This document shows positions 35,652 to 43,665 of a stretch of DNA of 51,642 nucleotides, piece after piece. This DNA is from an uncultured Dorea sp. (GTDB lineage Bacteria; Bacillota; Clostridia; Lachnospirales; Lachnospiraceae): positions 1 through 51,642 of the forward strand of contig CANTDX010000022.1 of assembly GCA_947652615.1 (NCBI GenBank), in the 5' to 3' direction. The first letter of the stretch is position 1. Each line of letters opens with the position of its first letter. A model generated the notes under the pieces. That model ran no database searches and was not told the DNA's origin. It worked only from the letters and a program-made list of their open reading frames with translations. A program made the position numbers and the translations under genes.

Positions 35652-36629
35652 CTAGTCCTTATTAAATAATTTATCTTTTCTTCCTTCATACGGATTCTTG
35701 ATGATCAGAGGCTTTAAGAACTCTGCTGTTTTCTCAACACCATCCATTCGGCTCATCGTAACATCCTCATGCTCGTAGCTCAGAGAACCCGTGTACCCTA
35801 TCATAGACAGCTCTGTGATCAGCCGTTTCCATTCTACCTGACCCCATCCCGGAATTCTAAATCGGTATGTATGTTCCAATGCAGACATGTCACCATGCAT
35901 CAGTGTTCCGCCCAACGCAATATTATGCTTTACCAGTTCTGCATCCTTAGCATGTACATGGAAGATTCTATCCTTCAGACTGTCAACCGCCAACGCCGGA
36001 TCTATCATCAGGTAAATGATATTAGCCGGATCCAGATTATACCCCAGAGCAGGATGATAATCTACCAATTCCAAAGCACGTCTGGCCGTATGAATATCAT
36101 AGACAAAACTGTTCGGATGGATCTCAATCGCGAACTTCACCCCATACTCCTGAAACTTATCCAGAATTGGTGTAAACCTCTCCGCAAATTGCTCTTCATA
36201 CTCACTCCAGCCTTCTCCGTACGGGAAGAAGAAAAATCTCCCCCAGTTTTCAACACCCGGATAGCCAACAACAATCGGAGCCTCTAATGCATTCGCCGCC
36301 TGCGCCGTTCGAATCAGGCTTTCTGTTCCATGCATGATCTTCTCTTTTGCAGTTCCTTTGTAAATAAAATCCGTTTCTTTTCCCGGCGGTCCCATAATAA
36401 GGAATGAATCTGCATGATTACTGAGGGCCTGAATCTCCATTCCATATCCGGCAACCATTTTCTTCACTTCCGCTGCATGATTCCCTTTTATAATATCTTT
36501 TGTCTCCAATTGCCCATTTCCTTCATATGCGGGAATCTCCAACGTCTCATATCCGTATCCTGCAACCATCTTCACGACTTCTTCTAATGGTTTTTCAGTA
36601 AAATTCGCCGTAAAAAAGCCTAATTTCAT
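35652..36629 (-). CDS. TIM-barrel sugar isomerase/epimerase family protein
   Basis: Encodes 325 residues of the xylose isomerase-like AP endonuclease 2 superfamily (IolE/IolI type). Likely metal ligands are the glutamate in FAIEIHPN, the aspartate in YNLDPAN, the histidines in FHVHAKD, and the glutamate in LSYEHED. Such enzymes isomerise, epimerise or dehydrate sugars and keto-sugars. A GTG seven codons upstream also opens the frame but overlaps the preceding stop; ATG 36629 with AGAGG is preferred. It lies between the reductase and binding-protein genes. Confidence 0.88.
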   Translation of the reverse strand: MKLGFFTANFTEKPLEEVVKMVAGYGYETLEIPAYEGNGQLETKDIIKGNHAAEVKKMVAGYGMEIQALSNHADSFLIMGPPGKETDFIYKGTAKEKIMHGTESLIRTAQAANALEAPIVVGYPGVENWGRFFFFPYGEGWSEYEEQFAERFTPILDKFQEYGVKFAIEIHPNSFVYDIHTARRALELVDYHPALGYNLDPANIIYLMIDPALAVDSLKDRIFHVHAKDAELVKHNIALGGTLMHGDMSALEHTYRFRIPGWGQVEWKRLITELSMIGYTGSLSYEHEDVTMSRMDGVEKTAEFLKPLIIKNPYEGRKDKLFNKD

Positions 36630-36649
36630 TTCATTTTCACCTCTTTTCA

Positions 36650-37891
36650 CTATGTGTGAGATACCTTCAATGCTCCCTTCTCTTTCCTGGTCCGAACAAG
36701 TTCCGCATGCGCTTCCTTATCATATACACAACAACCGACTCTGCTCTGCTGTATCAGAAGCTCCAGACAACTGTCACACAACAGACAATAATGAATCTCA
36801 TCTTCCCTCCCTTCTTCCAGTTTCTTCGGAAGATACGGATCAGCAAACGACTGCCTGCCAAGACCAATCATATCTGTCACATTGTTTTCAATGCACCAGG
36901 CGCCATAATTCAAAAGACTGCTCTCTTCCTCGGTCACCGCACACAATCCATTCTTCCCTTCCCTGAACGGAGAGAAGTTAGAACCGATTACTACTGTCTC
37001 CGGCTTCAATGCCTTCCTGAACTCCTTTGCCCAATACTGGTGCATATAAGCATAATACGGTATATGCTTGTCCACTTGCGTAAGGCTTATCGTAATTGAC
37101 GGACTGCCTGCGGACTGGATGATGAAACTCGCGCCCCTTTCTTCCAGACCTTTGATCAGCTTAATTGGTTCTGTCAGATCCATGATCGGAGAGTGCGGCC
37201 CTTCCGTACCAAAACCTCCCGGAAACCCTTCCCACGCAGAAACCTTGGAACCAATCAAGAATTTTTCATCCGGAACAGCCTCTCTGATCCGTTCTATCAG
37301 TTCAAAAGCAAAACGGCTTCTATTCTCCCAGCTTCCGCCATATTTCCAATCACGGTCATTATGCGGACGAATCATCTGACTTCCCAAATATCCATGACAC
37401 AGTTTCATATCAATGCCATCTGCACCCGCTTTGTACGCAATCTTTGCCGCAGTCACATAGGAATCCATGATCTTCTCCACATCCGCTTCTGTCAGCAGCT
37501 CACCTCCATATCCCGGAAGCGGGTTCGGTGTTACTCTTTTCGAAAAATCTGGATTAGAGATTTCTCCCGAATGTGTTAACTGAAAAATAAATATTGTCTT
37601 TGGGTTTGCCTCATGAACCTTTCCCACAAATTCTGTCAATGCTTCCTGATTCTGTGGCATAATCGTCAACTGATTATCTCTTGCGCGGCTTTCTCTGGTG
37701 ACAGTGATTGCTTCCAGCGAAACCATACCTGCTCCGCCCTTCGCCAAATCGCAATATCTCTGAAGTGTCGATGAAGACGGGTTTCCCGTCTCATCTTCCT
37801 TATTGCATTCCATTGGCTGAATAAAGAATCTATTCTGAGCTATCCTGTTTCCAATCTTTATCGGTTGTAATAACGTTTCTTTGCAACTCAT
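36650..37891 (-). CDS. Old Yellow Enzyme-family NADH:flavin oxidoreductase, short form
   Basis: Encodes 413 residues: an FMN TIM barrel starting LLQPIKIGNRIAQNRFF, with HSGEISNP, DGIDMKLCHGYLGSQMIRPHNDRDWKYGG and GLGRQSFADPYLP. A C-terminal CLLCDSCLEL cluster with later cysteines resembles the 4Fe-4S site of 2,4-dienoyl-CoA reductases, but the usual C-terminal FAD/NAD domains of those roughly 640-residue proteins are absent. AAGGAGG sets the ATG at 37891. As first gene of a sugar uptake operon it may reduce an enone or keto-sugar, an inference. Confidence 0.88.
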   Translation of the reverse strand: MSCKETLLQPIKIGNRIAQNRFFIQPMECNKEDETGNPSSSTLQRYCDLAKGGAGMVSLEAITVTRESRARDNQLTIMPQNQEALTEFVGKVHEANPKTIFIFQLTHSGEISNPDFSKRVTPNPLPGYGGELLTEADVEKIMDSYVTAAKIAYKAGADGIDMKLCHGYLGSQMIRPHNDRDWKYGGSWENRSRFAFELIERIREAVPDEKFLIGSKVSAWEGFPGGFGTEGPHSPIMDLTEPIKLIKGLEERGASFIIQSAGSPSITISLTQVDKHIPYYAYMHQYWAKEFRKALKPETVVIGSNFSPFREGKNGLCAVTEEESSLLNYGAWCIENNVTDMIGLGRQSFADPYLPKKLEEGREDEIHYCLLCDSCLELLIQQSRVGCCVYDKEAHAELVRTRKEKGALKVSHT

Positions 37892-37946
37892 TTTCATCCT
37901 CCTTAACTTCGACATATTTCTTTTGTTTTTTACTGTTTATGACTGT

Positions 37947-37975
37947 ATATTACCACATATTCAATTGTTTTACAA
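37947..37975 (-). promoter_or_regulatory. promoter of the reductase-ABC operon
   Basis: On the minus strand TTGTAA (37970-37975), a 17-base spacer and TAATAT (37947-37952), with TG-G ahead of the -10. It gives a leader of roughly 50 bases before the reductase gene. Confidence 0.55.
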
Positions 37976-38054
37976 TAATTTTTACACTATTTGTGAGTTT
38001 TTACCAATTTTTGACACATTATTTGTATATAACACACAAATTCAAAAACAAATA

Positions 38055-38083
38055 TTGTTTTTTGACCGTTTTTGTGTTAATAT
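38055..38083 (+). promoter_or_regulatory. promoter of the kinase-aldolase operon
   Basis: TTGTTT (38055-38060), a 17-base spacer and TAATAT (38078-38083), with TG-T giving an extended -10. It lies about 47 bases ahead of the PfkB kinase start. Confidence 0.55.
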
Positions 38084-38091
38084 TCGGTCAA
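38062..38091 (+). promoter_or_regulatory. palindromic operator candidate over the kinase operon promoter
   Basis: A perfect inverted repeat TTGACCG-N16-CGGTCAA that brackets the -10 element. A second pair, ACACAAA (38034-38040) and TTTGTGT (38071-38077), is nested. Position suits repression by one of the two DeoR-type regulators of the locus. Confidence 0.5.
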
Positions 38092-38129
38092 GAAATGTTT
38101 TGTATCATAACTCAGAAAGGAGGATCCAT

Positions 38130-39059
38130 ATGATACATACCCTGACCCTAAATCCCGCTATTGATAAATTACTGTTTCTGGACAAATTTAAAAAAAATAT
38201 AACAAATCGCCTGCGTTCTAACGATGATTCTCTAGGCGGAAAAGGCACTCACGTATCTGTCAATCTCAAATCTCTCGGCATCGACAACACCGCATTTGGG
38301 ATATCATACGGTCAAACCGGCAGGAAAATCATCCACATGTTGTCCAAATCAGGCGTCAACGTTCAATTCATCCACAGAGATGAATCCGACAGCCGCATCA
38401 ATTACATATTGATCGAAGACAATGGAGATTGTTCAACATTCGCATCAGGAGGGATTTATCTGGACAAAGAAACTATTGACGAATTAATCAACCGAATGCT
38501 CCCAGAACTTAAAGAGAACGATTCACTAATTCTGTCCGGAGACACCAGCAATTGTTTCGATCCTTGCGTATATAACTACATAATCAATAAACTCAAACCC
38601 CTCAGTCTCAGAATTTATTTTGATGCCAGCGGTCCTACTTTGAGGGAATGTTTGAACGAATTTCCCTTTTTGATCAAGCCAAACCTGGACGAGTTGTCAC
38701 AGTTATGTGACCGTGAACTAAGAACGGATTCCGAGATTATTGACGCCATCTCTTCCCTGGATCGTTATCATATCAATATTGTTGCCGTTTCGCTTGGCGA
38801 GAATGGCTCCATAGTAAAGTGCGCAAACAGCCTCTATCGGGCGATACCGCCGAAAGTAAAGGTCCTTAATACGATTGGCTGCGGTGATTGTTATCTATCC
38901 GGCATGATCTATGGCATAGAAAAAAAGTATGATATGGAACAGACCTTAAGATTCGCCACCGCAATTTCTGCTGCCACTGCCGAATCCGAGTCATCAGTTG
39001 GATTCAACCTGCAGCGTGCACAAGAATTGATGCCTATGGTCACTATTAAAAAAATATAA
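38130..39059 (+). CDS. PfkB-family kinase (1-phosphofructokinase/tagatose-6-P kinase type)
   Basis: Encodes 309 residues of the ribokinase/PfkB superfamily, closest in pattern to the FruK/LacC group: TLTLNPAIDKLLFLDKF at the start, GGKGTHVSVNLKSLG near residue 36, and the second signature TIGCGDCYLSGMIYG near 248 with the catalytic aspartate in GCGD. It phosphorylates a sugar phosphate, likely a ketose phosphate made in this locus. AAAGGAGG precedes ATG 38130; the open frame upstream is AT-rich promoter. First gene of the plus operon. Confidence 0.9.
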   Translation: MIHTLTLNPAIDKLLFLDKFKKNITNRLRSNDDSLGGKGTHVSVNLKSLGIDNTAFGISYGQTGRKIIHMLSKSGVNVQFIHRDESDSRINYILIEDNGDCSTFASGGIYLDKETIDELINRMLPELKENDSLILSGDTSNCFDPCVYNYIINKLKPLSLRIYFDASGPTLRECLNEFPFLIKPNLDELSQLCDRELRTDSEIIDAISSLDRYHINIVAVSLGENGSIVKCANSLYRAIPPKVKVLNTIGCGDCYLSGMIYGIEKKYDMEQTLRFATAISAATAESESSVGFNLQRAQELMPMVTIKKI

Positions 39060-39088
39060 AAAACTAAAAAAGAAAGAAGGAACTAATC

Positions 39089-39694
39089 ATGAGCAATCTG
39101 TCTTATTATGAAATGCGCAAAGAAATGTGCAAAGTAGCACAATTAATGTGGGAACGGCGCTTAACAAATGCCGCAGGCGGCAACTTTGCCGTAAGAGTAG
39201 ACGAGAACCGGATCCTGATCTCTCCTTCCATGATGTCTGAAGAGAGACATTGTGAATTGGGACCCGAAGATTTCCTGCTGATCGACTATGATGAAAACAT
39301 TCTGGAAGGAACCGGACGCCTGTCACGGGAAGGCTTGATGCATTGCCTGATCTTGAAGAATTTCAAGGAAATAGAATGCACCATTCATGCGCATCCCTTT
39401 TACTGCATGCCCTTTGTCGCACAGGCCAAACCGATTCCCAATGTCACCGAAGCTACCATGGGACGAGGATACGTCGGATGTATTGAATGGACGAAAGCAT
39501 ATTCTCCCGAACTGTCCCAGAATGTATACAATTATTTTGAGGAGCACAGAGAAACAGCAGAGAAAAAGCCGATCGGAGTAATCATGCCCCTGCATGGTGT
39601 AGTCGTATCTGGCCGCAGCATCTACTCGGCCTACAGCATGTTAGAAAGGATTGAATGCGATGCTTTCTGTACAATTACCAGGAACCTGATATAA
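39089..39694 (+). CDS. class II (adducin-type) aldolase
   Basis: Encodes 201 residues of the zinc-dependent aldolase family that includes L-fuculose-1-P and L-rhamnulose-1-P aldolases. Zinc ligands are likely H100 and H102 in IHAHPF and H169 in MPLHGVVV; E81 or nearby fits the catalytic acid region. It would split a ketose-1-phosphate to DHAP and an aldehyde. With the rhamnulokinase-like enzyme two genes on, this makes a complete phosphorylate-and-cleave pair. Confidence 0.9.
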   Translation: MSNLSYYEMRKEMCKVAQLMWERRLTNAAGGNFAVRVDENRILISPSMMSEERHCELGPEDFLLIDYDENILEGTGRLSREGLMHCLILKNFKEIECTIHAHPFYCMPFVAQAKPIPNVTEATMGRGYVGCIEWTKAYSPELSQNVYNYFEEHRETAEKKPIGVIMPLHGVVVSGRSIYSAYSMLERIECDAFCTITRNLI

Positions 39695-39712
39695 CATTGC
39701 GGAGGGGACGCC

Positions 39713-40510
39713 ATGCATGTAGAAGAACGCTATAAAAAAATCATGATGCTATTACATGCTGACAAAAAAATCGAGATACGCGAACTTGCACATTCTTTCC
39801 AAGTGTCACGGGAAACAATCCGAAGGGATCTTAAGACCATGGAAATCCAGGGGAGACTGATACGTGTCCACGGCGGCGCCATGCTTCCGGAAAACGCCTC
39901 CCAGCCACCGGGTACATCAGAACTTCCTGTAAATATACGGGCGATCATCAATGTTGCTGAGAAAAAGATTATCTGCAAATATGCGGCAAAGCAAATACAA
40001 AACGAAGATACTATCTTCATTGATAACAGCACAACTTGTATTTACTTATACCAGTATATTCCAAAAGATATACAAGTCACTATATTAACAAATTCAGTCT
40101 CCTTTTTGGTAGAATGTGCAAAAGATCTCTCTTCCAGCCACACCATTGTTTTCCTCGGCGGAATATTAAAAAGCTCCAACCTGTCAGCATATGGCACATT
40201 AGCATTGCAAAATGCAAAACAATATTTTCCATGCAAAGCATTCATATCCTGTACAGGAATTGTTTCCGACGCACAGATTACAGATTCAGGTATTCAGGAA
40301 ATAGATGTCAAAAAAACTCTTATGGAGAATTCTCAAGAAGTTTTCTTGCTGGCAGACCATACTAAATTTGCTCCTGTCGGCCAGATTCATCTTTGTAATT
40401 TTGCAGATATTGACCATCTTATCACAGACACGAAACCGGATATATCTTATCTTAGGTTATCAAAAGAGCTGATCGAGAAAATTATCGTCGCACAGGAGGA
40501 ATGCTTATGA
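39713..40510 (+). CDS. DeoR/GlpR-family transcriptional regulator (paralogue 2)
   Basis: Encodes 265 residues with the winged-helix signature HSFQVSRETIRRDLKTME near residue 27 and RVHGGAML, then a DeoR sensor domain (FIDNSTTCIYL, LTNSV, FLGGIL, ADHTKF). It resembles the regulator at 30440 along its length, so the two arose by duplication. It is embedded in the operon it probably controls, 18 bases after the aldolase, and its stop overlaps the next gene's ATG (ATGA). GGAGGGG precedes the ATG. Confidence 0.92.
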   Translation: MHVEERYKKIMMLLHADKKIEIRELAHSFQVSRETIRRDLKTMEIQGRLIRVHGGAMLPENASQPPGTSELPVNIRAIINVAEKKIICKYAAKQIQNEDTIFIDNSTTCIYLYQYIPKDIQVTILTNSVSFLVECAKDLSSSHTIVFLGGILKSSNLSAYGTLALQNAKQYFPCKAFISCTGIVSDAQITDSGIQEIDVKKTLMENSQEVFLLADHTKFAPVGQIHLCNFADIDHLITDTKPDISYLRLSKELIEKIIVAQEECL

Positions 40511-41994
40511 ACATCATCGCTTTTGACCTGGGCGGAAGCAGCGGCAAAATATTCCTGGGGGAATATGCAGGAAAAAAACTGCGCATAAATCTTCTGCACC
40601 ATTTTGATCACTCAGCCGTTTCCCTTGGCAGCCATCTTTTCTGGGATTTTTTACGAATTTATCAGGAACTATGTTACGGTATTTCTGCAGCAGTCAATGC
40701 AACAAATGATGACATTACTTCTCTTGGAATCGACAGCTATTGCAATGATTTTGCACTGATTACGCCTACAGGTGAATTACTGACACAAATGCATTGCTAC
40801 CGTGACAGCCGGACTATGGAATTAAAAGAGCAAATATACGATGTTATGGACCCTAAACAGCTCTATTTCATTAATGGTAATCAGAATGCGCCTTTCAATA
40901 CACTTATGCAGCTGGCAGCTATGAATCTTCAGGATGAAAATTACCTGCTGCAAAGTAACAAACTGCTCTTCCTTCCCGATCTTCTGATCTATTATCTGAC
41001 CGGAAAAATGCAGACCGAATATACTCTTGCTTCGGTCAGCCAGATGTTTGATTCTAATATTCGGGATTGGAGCAGCAAGATCCTAAACCACTATGGAATA
41101 CCTCAGAGGTTGTTTTCGGAAATCGTCTATCCAGGCACAGTCACTTCCTACACTGACAGCTTCACGAACCAGAAGCTTCACACGAAAGGATTCGCCGTTA
41201 CTACAGTCTGTGAACACGATACAGCATCAGCATTTCTTGCCGCTGCAGATAATCCGGGCTGCGCTATTATAAGCTGCGGAACATGGGCTTTGGTCGGCTG
41301 CGAAACATCCGTTCCAGTCATCCAAGAATACGGATACCGCTACAACATCGCCAATGAGGGAGGCTTTAGAGGTCATCACAGAATCCTGCGAAACGTCATG
41401 GGAACCTGGCTAATCCAGGAAATTCGTGCAGAACTTTGTTCTCCTAAGAGACAATATAGTTATTCGGATATGGAACAGGACGCAGCAGCGGCCGAACCCT
41501 TTCGTTATCTCATTGATGTAGATGACGAGATCTTCTATTCACCTGGAAATATGATCAGCAAGATACGATCCTATTGTCAAAAATATTATAACAGCTCTCC
41601 CGATACCTCGGGCGCGCTCATCCGCTGTATCTATGAAAGCCTGGCATTAAAATACCGTTGGAATCTGGAAAAGCTCCACACTCTGACAAACATTGATTTT
41701 CATGTAGTCAATATCCTGGGCGGCGGGTCTCAGAGCACTCTTATGTGCCAATTTACCGCCGATGCCACCGGACTTCCTGTTATCGCAGGTCCGGTCGAAG
41801 CGACCGCACTCGGCAACATGATTGTCCAATTGATCGCCTTAAAACAGATAAGCGGTATCTCGGAGGGACGGCAGCTTATCCGCAGCTCTGTAAAAACAAC
41901 AGAATACCTGCCCCAGAACACTTATATCTGGAACAAACAGTACCTCCGCTTTAAAAACCAAATCGTCTCAATAGCAGAAAGGAGATCACTATGA
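40507..41994 (+). CDS. rhamnulokinase-like FGGY carbohydrate kinase
   Basis: Encodes 495 residues of the FGGY kinase family with the RhaB subtype pattern: FDLGGSSGKIFLG at the start, HCYRDSRTMELK near residue 95, LPDLLIYYLTGK near 158, CEHDTASAF near 235, SCGTWALVG near 255, NEGGFRGHHRILRNVMGTWLIQE near 280 and GGGSQSTLMCQFTADATG near 400. It would phosphorylate a ketose at C1. ATG 40507 is favoured over 40501 because GGAGG needs the longer spacing. Rhamnose isomerase itself is absent, so the true substrate may be another deoxy- or keto-sugar. Confidence 0.88.
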   Translation: MNIIAFDLGGSSGKIFLGEYAGKKLRINLLHHFDHSAVSLGSHLFWDFLRIYQELCYGISAAVNATNDDITSLGIDSYCNDFALITPTGELLTQMHCYRDSRTMELKEQIYDVMDPKQLYFINGNQNAPFNTLMQLAAMNLQDENYLLQSNKLLFLPDLLIYYLTGKMQTEYTLASVSQMFDSNIRDWSSKILNHYGIPQRLFSEIVYPGTVTSYTDSFTNQKLHTKGFAVTTVCEHDTASAFLAAADNPGCAIISCGTWALVGCETSVPVIQEYGYRYNIANEGGFRGHHRILRNVMGTWLIQEIRAELCSPKRQYSYSDMEQDAAAAEPFRYLIDVDDEIFYSPGNMISKIRSYCQKYYNSSPDTSGALIRCIYESLALKYRWNLEKLHTLTNIDFHVVNILGGGSQSTLMCQFTADATGLPVIAGPVEATALGNMIVQLIALKQISGISEGRQLIRSSVKTTEYLPQNTYIWNKQYLRFKNQIVSIAERRSL

Positions 41995-43130
41995 AACATT
42001 TCAAAACAGGAATCATCGGAACTGGCTTTATCGGACAGGTCCATATCGAAACCCTGCGCAGGCTTGGAAATGTCGAGGTCACAGCGCTTGCCGACACTTT
42101 TAACGCAAAAGAAACCGCAGAAAAGCTTAACGTACCCCATTATTTTTCTGATTATAAAGAAATGATAGACATAATGAAACTGGATACGGTACACATCTGT
42201 ACGCCAAACAATACACATTTCGAGATTGCTATGTATGCCATGGACCATAACGTCCATGTGATCTGCGAAAAACCGATGTGCATCACCATTGACGAGGCCA
42301 GTAAACTGACCGCCAAAGCCAAAGAAAAGAATCTGATCGGCGGCATTAATTTCCATAACCGCTTCTATCCGATGAACAACCATTTGAAAAATATTATCAA
42401 AGACGGAGAACTAGGAGAGATCTTCTCAATCACCGGTAATTACACTCAAGACTGGCTGCTCTATGATACCGATTATAGCTGGCGCCTGAACTCCAGCGAA
42501 TCGGGTAATACCCGTGCCGTCGCTGATATCGGCTCTCACTGGATGGATCTCGCTGAATATGTGACAGGCCAGAAGATCATCGCCGTTAACGCAGACTTCT
42601 CAACCATACATGCAACGAGGAAAAAACCAAAAGGGATTGTACTTGCTTACTCTGAGAAAAATACTGATGAGAACGACTATGAAGACGTCAAGATCAACAC
42701 TGAAGATAATGCAAACATACTCTTTAAATTCAGTAACGGAGCAAAGGGAAGTGCATTTTTCTCTCAGGTTATTGCCGGAAAGTCTGTAGACATCAATCTG
42801 CAGATCGGAGGCTACAAAAAATCTGCAGAATGGCACAGTATGAGCTGTAATAATCTGATCATAGGAAAACGAGACGCTTGCAGTGAATTCGTTGAAAAAG
42901 GACTTGGAACTGTCCATTCAAGTACGAAGCCATTAATCGCATATCCTTTCGGTCACGCAGAAGGCTTCCCGGATGCTTTTAAGCAAAGTTTCCGTGATAT
43001 ATATCATCATATTGAATATCCAGATAGTTCTCATGAACATGCGGATTTTGATGATGGGCTTCATGAAATGATTCTCTGCCAGAAAATATTTGAAAGCAAT
43101 CAGAAGCAGGGATGGGTAGATGTTCCTTAA
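41991..43130 (+). CDS. Gfo/Idh/MocA-family NAD(P)-dependent oxidoreductase
   Basis: Encodes 379 residues: an N-terminal Rossmann fold with GIIGTGFIGQVH at residue 6, CTPNNTH near 64 and the catalytic-lysine motif CEKPM near 88, followed by the alpha/beta catalytic domain with DIGSHWMDLAEY near 180. The family oxidises or reduces sugar hydroxyls, often at C3 of glycosides or at myo-inositol. Start overlaps the previous stop (ATGA) and has AAAGGAG. It is the last gene of the plus operon, ahead of a long hairpin. Confidence 0.92.
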   Translation: MKHFKTGIIGTGFIGQVHIETLRRLGNVEVTALADTFNAKETAEKLNVPHYFSDYKEMIDIMKLDTVHICTPNNTHFEIAMYAMDHNVHVICEKPMCITIDEASKLTAKAKEKNLIGGINFHNRFYPMNNHLKNIIKDGELGEIFSITGNYTQDWLLYDTDYSWRLNSSESGNTRAVADIGSHWMDLAEYVTGQKIIAVNADFSTIHATRKKPKGIVLAYSEKNTDENDYEDVKINTEDNANILFKFSNGAKGSAFFSQVIAGKSVDINLQIGGYKKSAEWHSMSCNNLIIGKRDACSEFVEKGLGTVHSSTKPLIAYPFGHAEGFPDAFKQSFRDIYHHIEYPDSSHEHADFDDGLHEMILCQKIFESNQKQGWVDVP

Positions 43131-43141
43131 GACCGTTTCTT

Positions 43142-43196
43142 ATATGGGGAGGATGAGGGCTGCCAGGTTTACCGGCAGCCCTCATCCTCCCCATAT
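43142..43196. terminator. long perfect inverted repeat after sugar operon
   Basis: A 23-base perfect inverted repeat, starting ATATGGGGAGG and ending CCTCCCCATAT, with a 9-base loop. It lies 11 bases past the Gfo/Idh stop, as a terminator would, but neither strand has a T-run, and 23 fully paired bases are more than a usual terminator stem. Confidence 0.6.
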
Positions 43197-43323
43197 CTTC
43201 ATTTGACCACATGTTGCTCCTCGTTATAATCGACTATTACATCACAGGGTATCCATACGCAATACTTTCACCCAGATCTATCCCGAATCCAATTATTACG
43301 CCAATTATTACCAGACAATTTAC

Positions 43324-43352
43324 TGTCACTCCTCTCCCAAATGTGCTATACT
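43324..43352 (+). promoter_or_regulatory. promoter before the degraded gene
   Basis: TGTCAC (43324-43329), a 17-base spacer and TATACT (43347-43352) with TG-C ahead (extended -10). It lies 27 bases before the ATG of the remnant at 43379. Confidence 0.4.
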
Positions 43353-43378
43353 AACTACAGAAAGGAATTTTTACCGCT

Positions 43379-43640
43379 ATGAATTTGGAACTCTCATACA
43401 ACCGACAAAATCTCATCTTCGAGAAAGAATACAACCTGAATACCAAACCTTTGGAGATCGATCTGCTTATTATAAAGAAAGAATCGAACTTTCCTATCAA
43501 GAATGAGATCGGACATCTCTTCAAAGGGCATAATAGCATTTGAACGCAAAGCTGACGATATCCCCGTATCTATAGTACGGGATTCCAAAGTTAGCACTAA
43601 AAAGAAAAATTCGACAGAGATATAGCTGACTCTGTACTCA
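43379..43640 (+). pseudogene. remnant of a Lachnospiraceae PD-(D/E)XK-like nuclease-type gene
   Basis: A 54-codon frame (43379-43543) reads NLIFEKEYNLNTKPLEIDLL and then IKNEIGHLFKGHN, a pattern I associate with the N-terminus of a family common in Lachnospiraceae that looks like a restriction-fold (D/E)XK protein. After its stop another stretch reads ADDIPVSIVRDSKVS up to a TAG, like the family's distal part. The middle (EYKSPDD-type segment) is missing. It looks like an internal deletion plus decay, about 90 codons left of an original several hundred. Identification is from memory, hence uncertain. Confidence 0.45.
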
Positions 43641-43665
43641 ACGTTATGTACTGTTATGGCTTCTC

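Noticed and set aside
41991..43130. Gfo/Idh protein as the 2,7-anhydro-sialic acid oxidoreductase
   Set aside because: It lies over 30 kb from the nan operon and in an operon with sugar kinase and aldolase genes; context points to another sugar.
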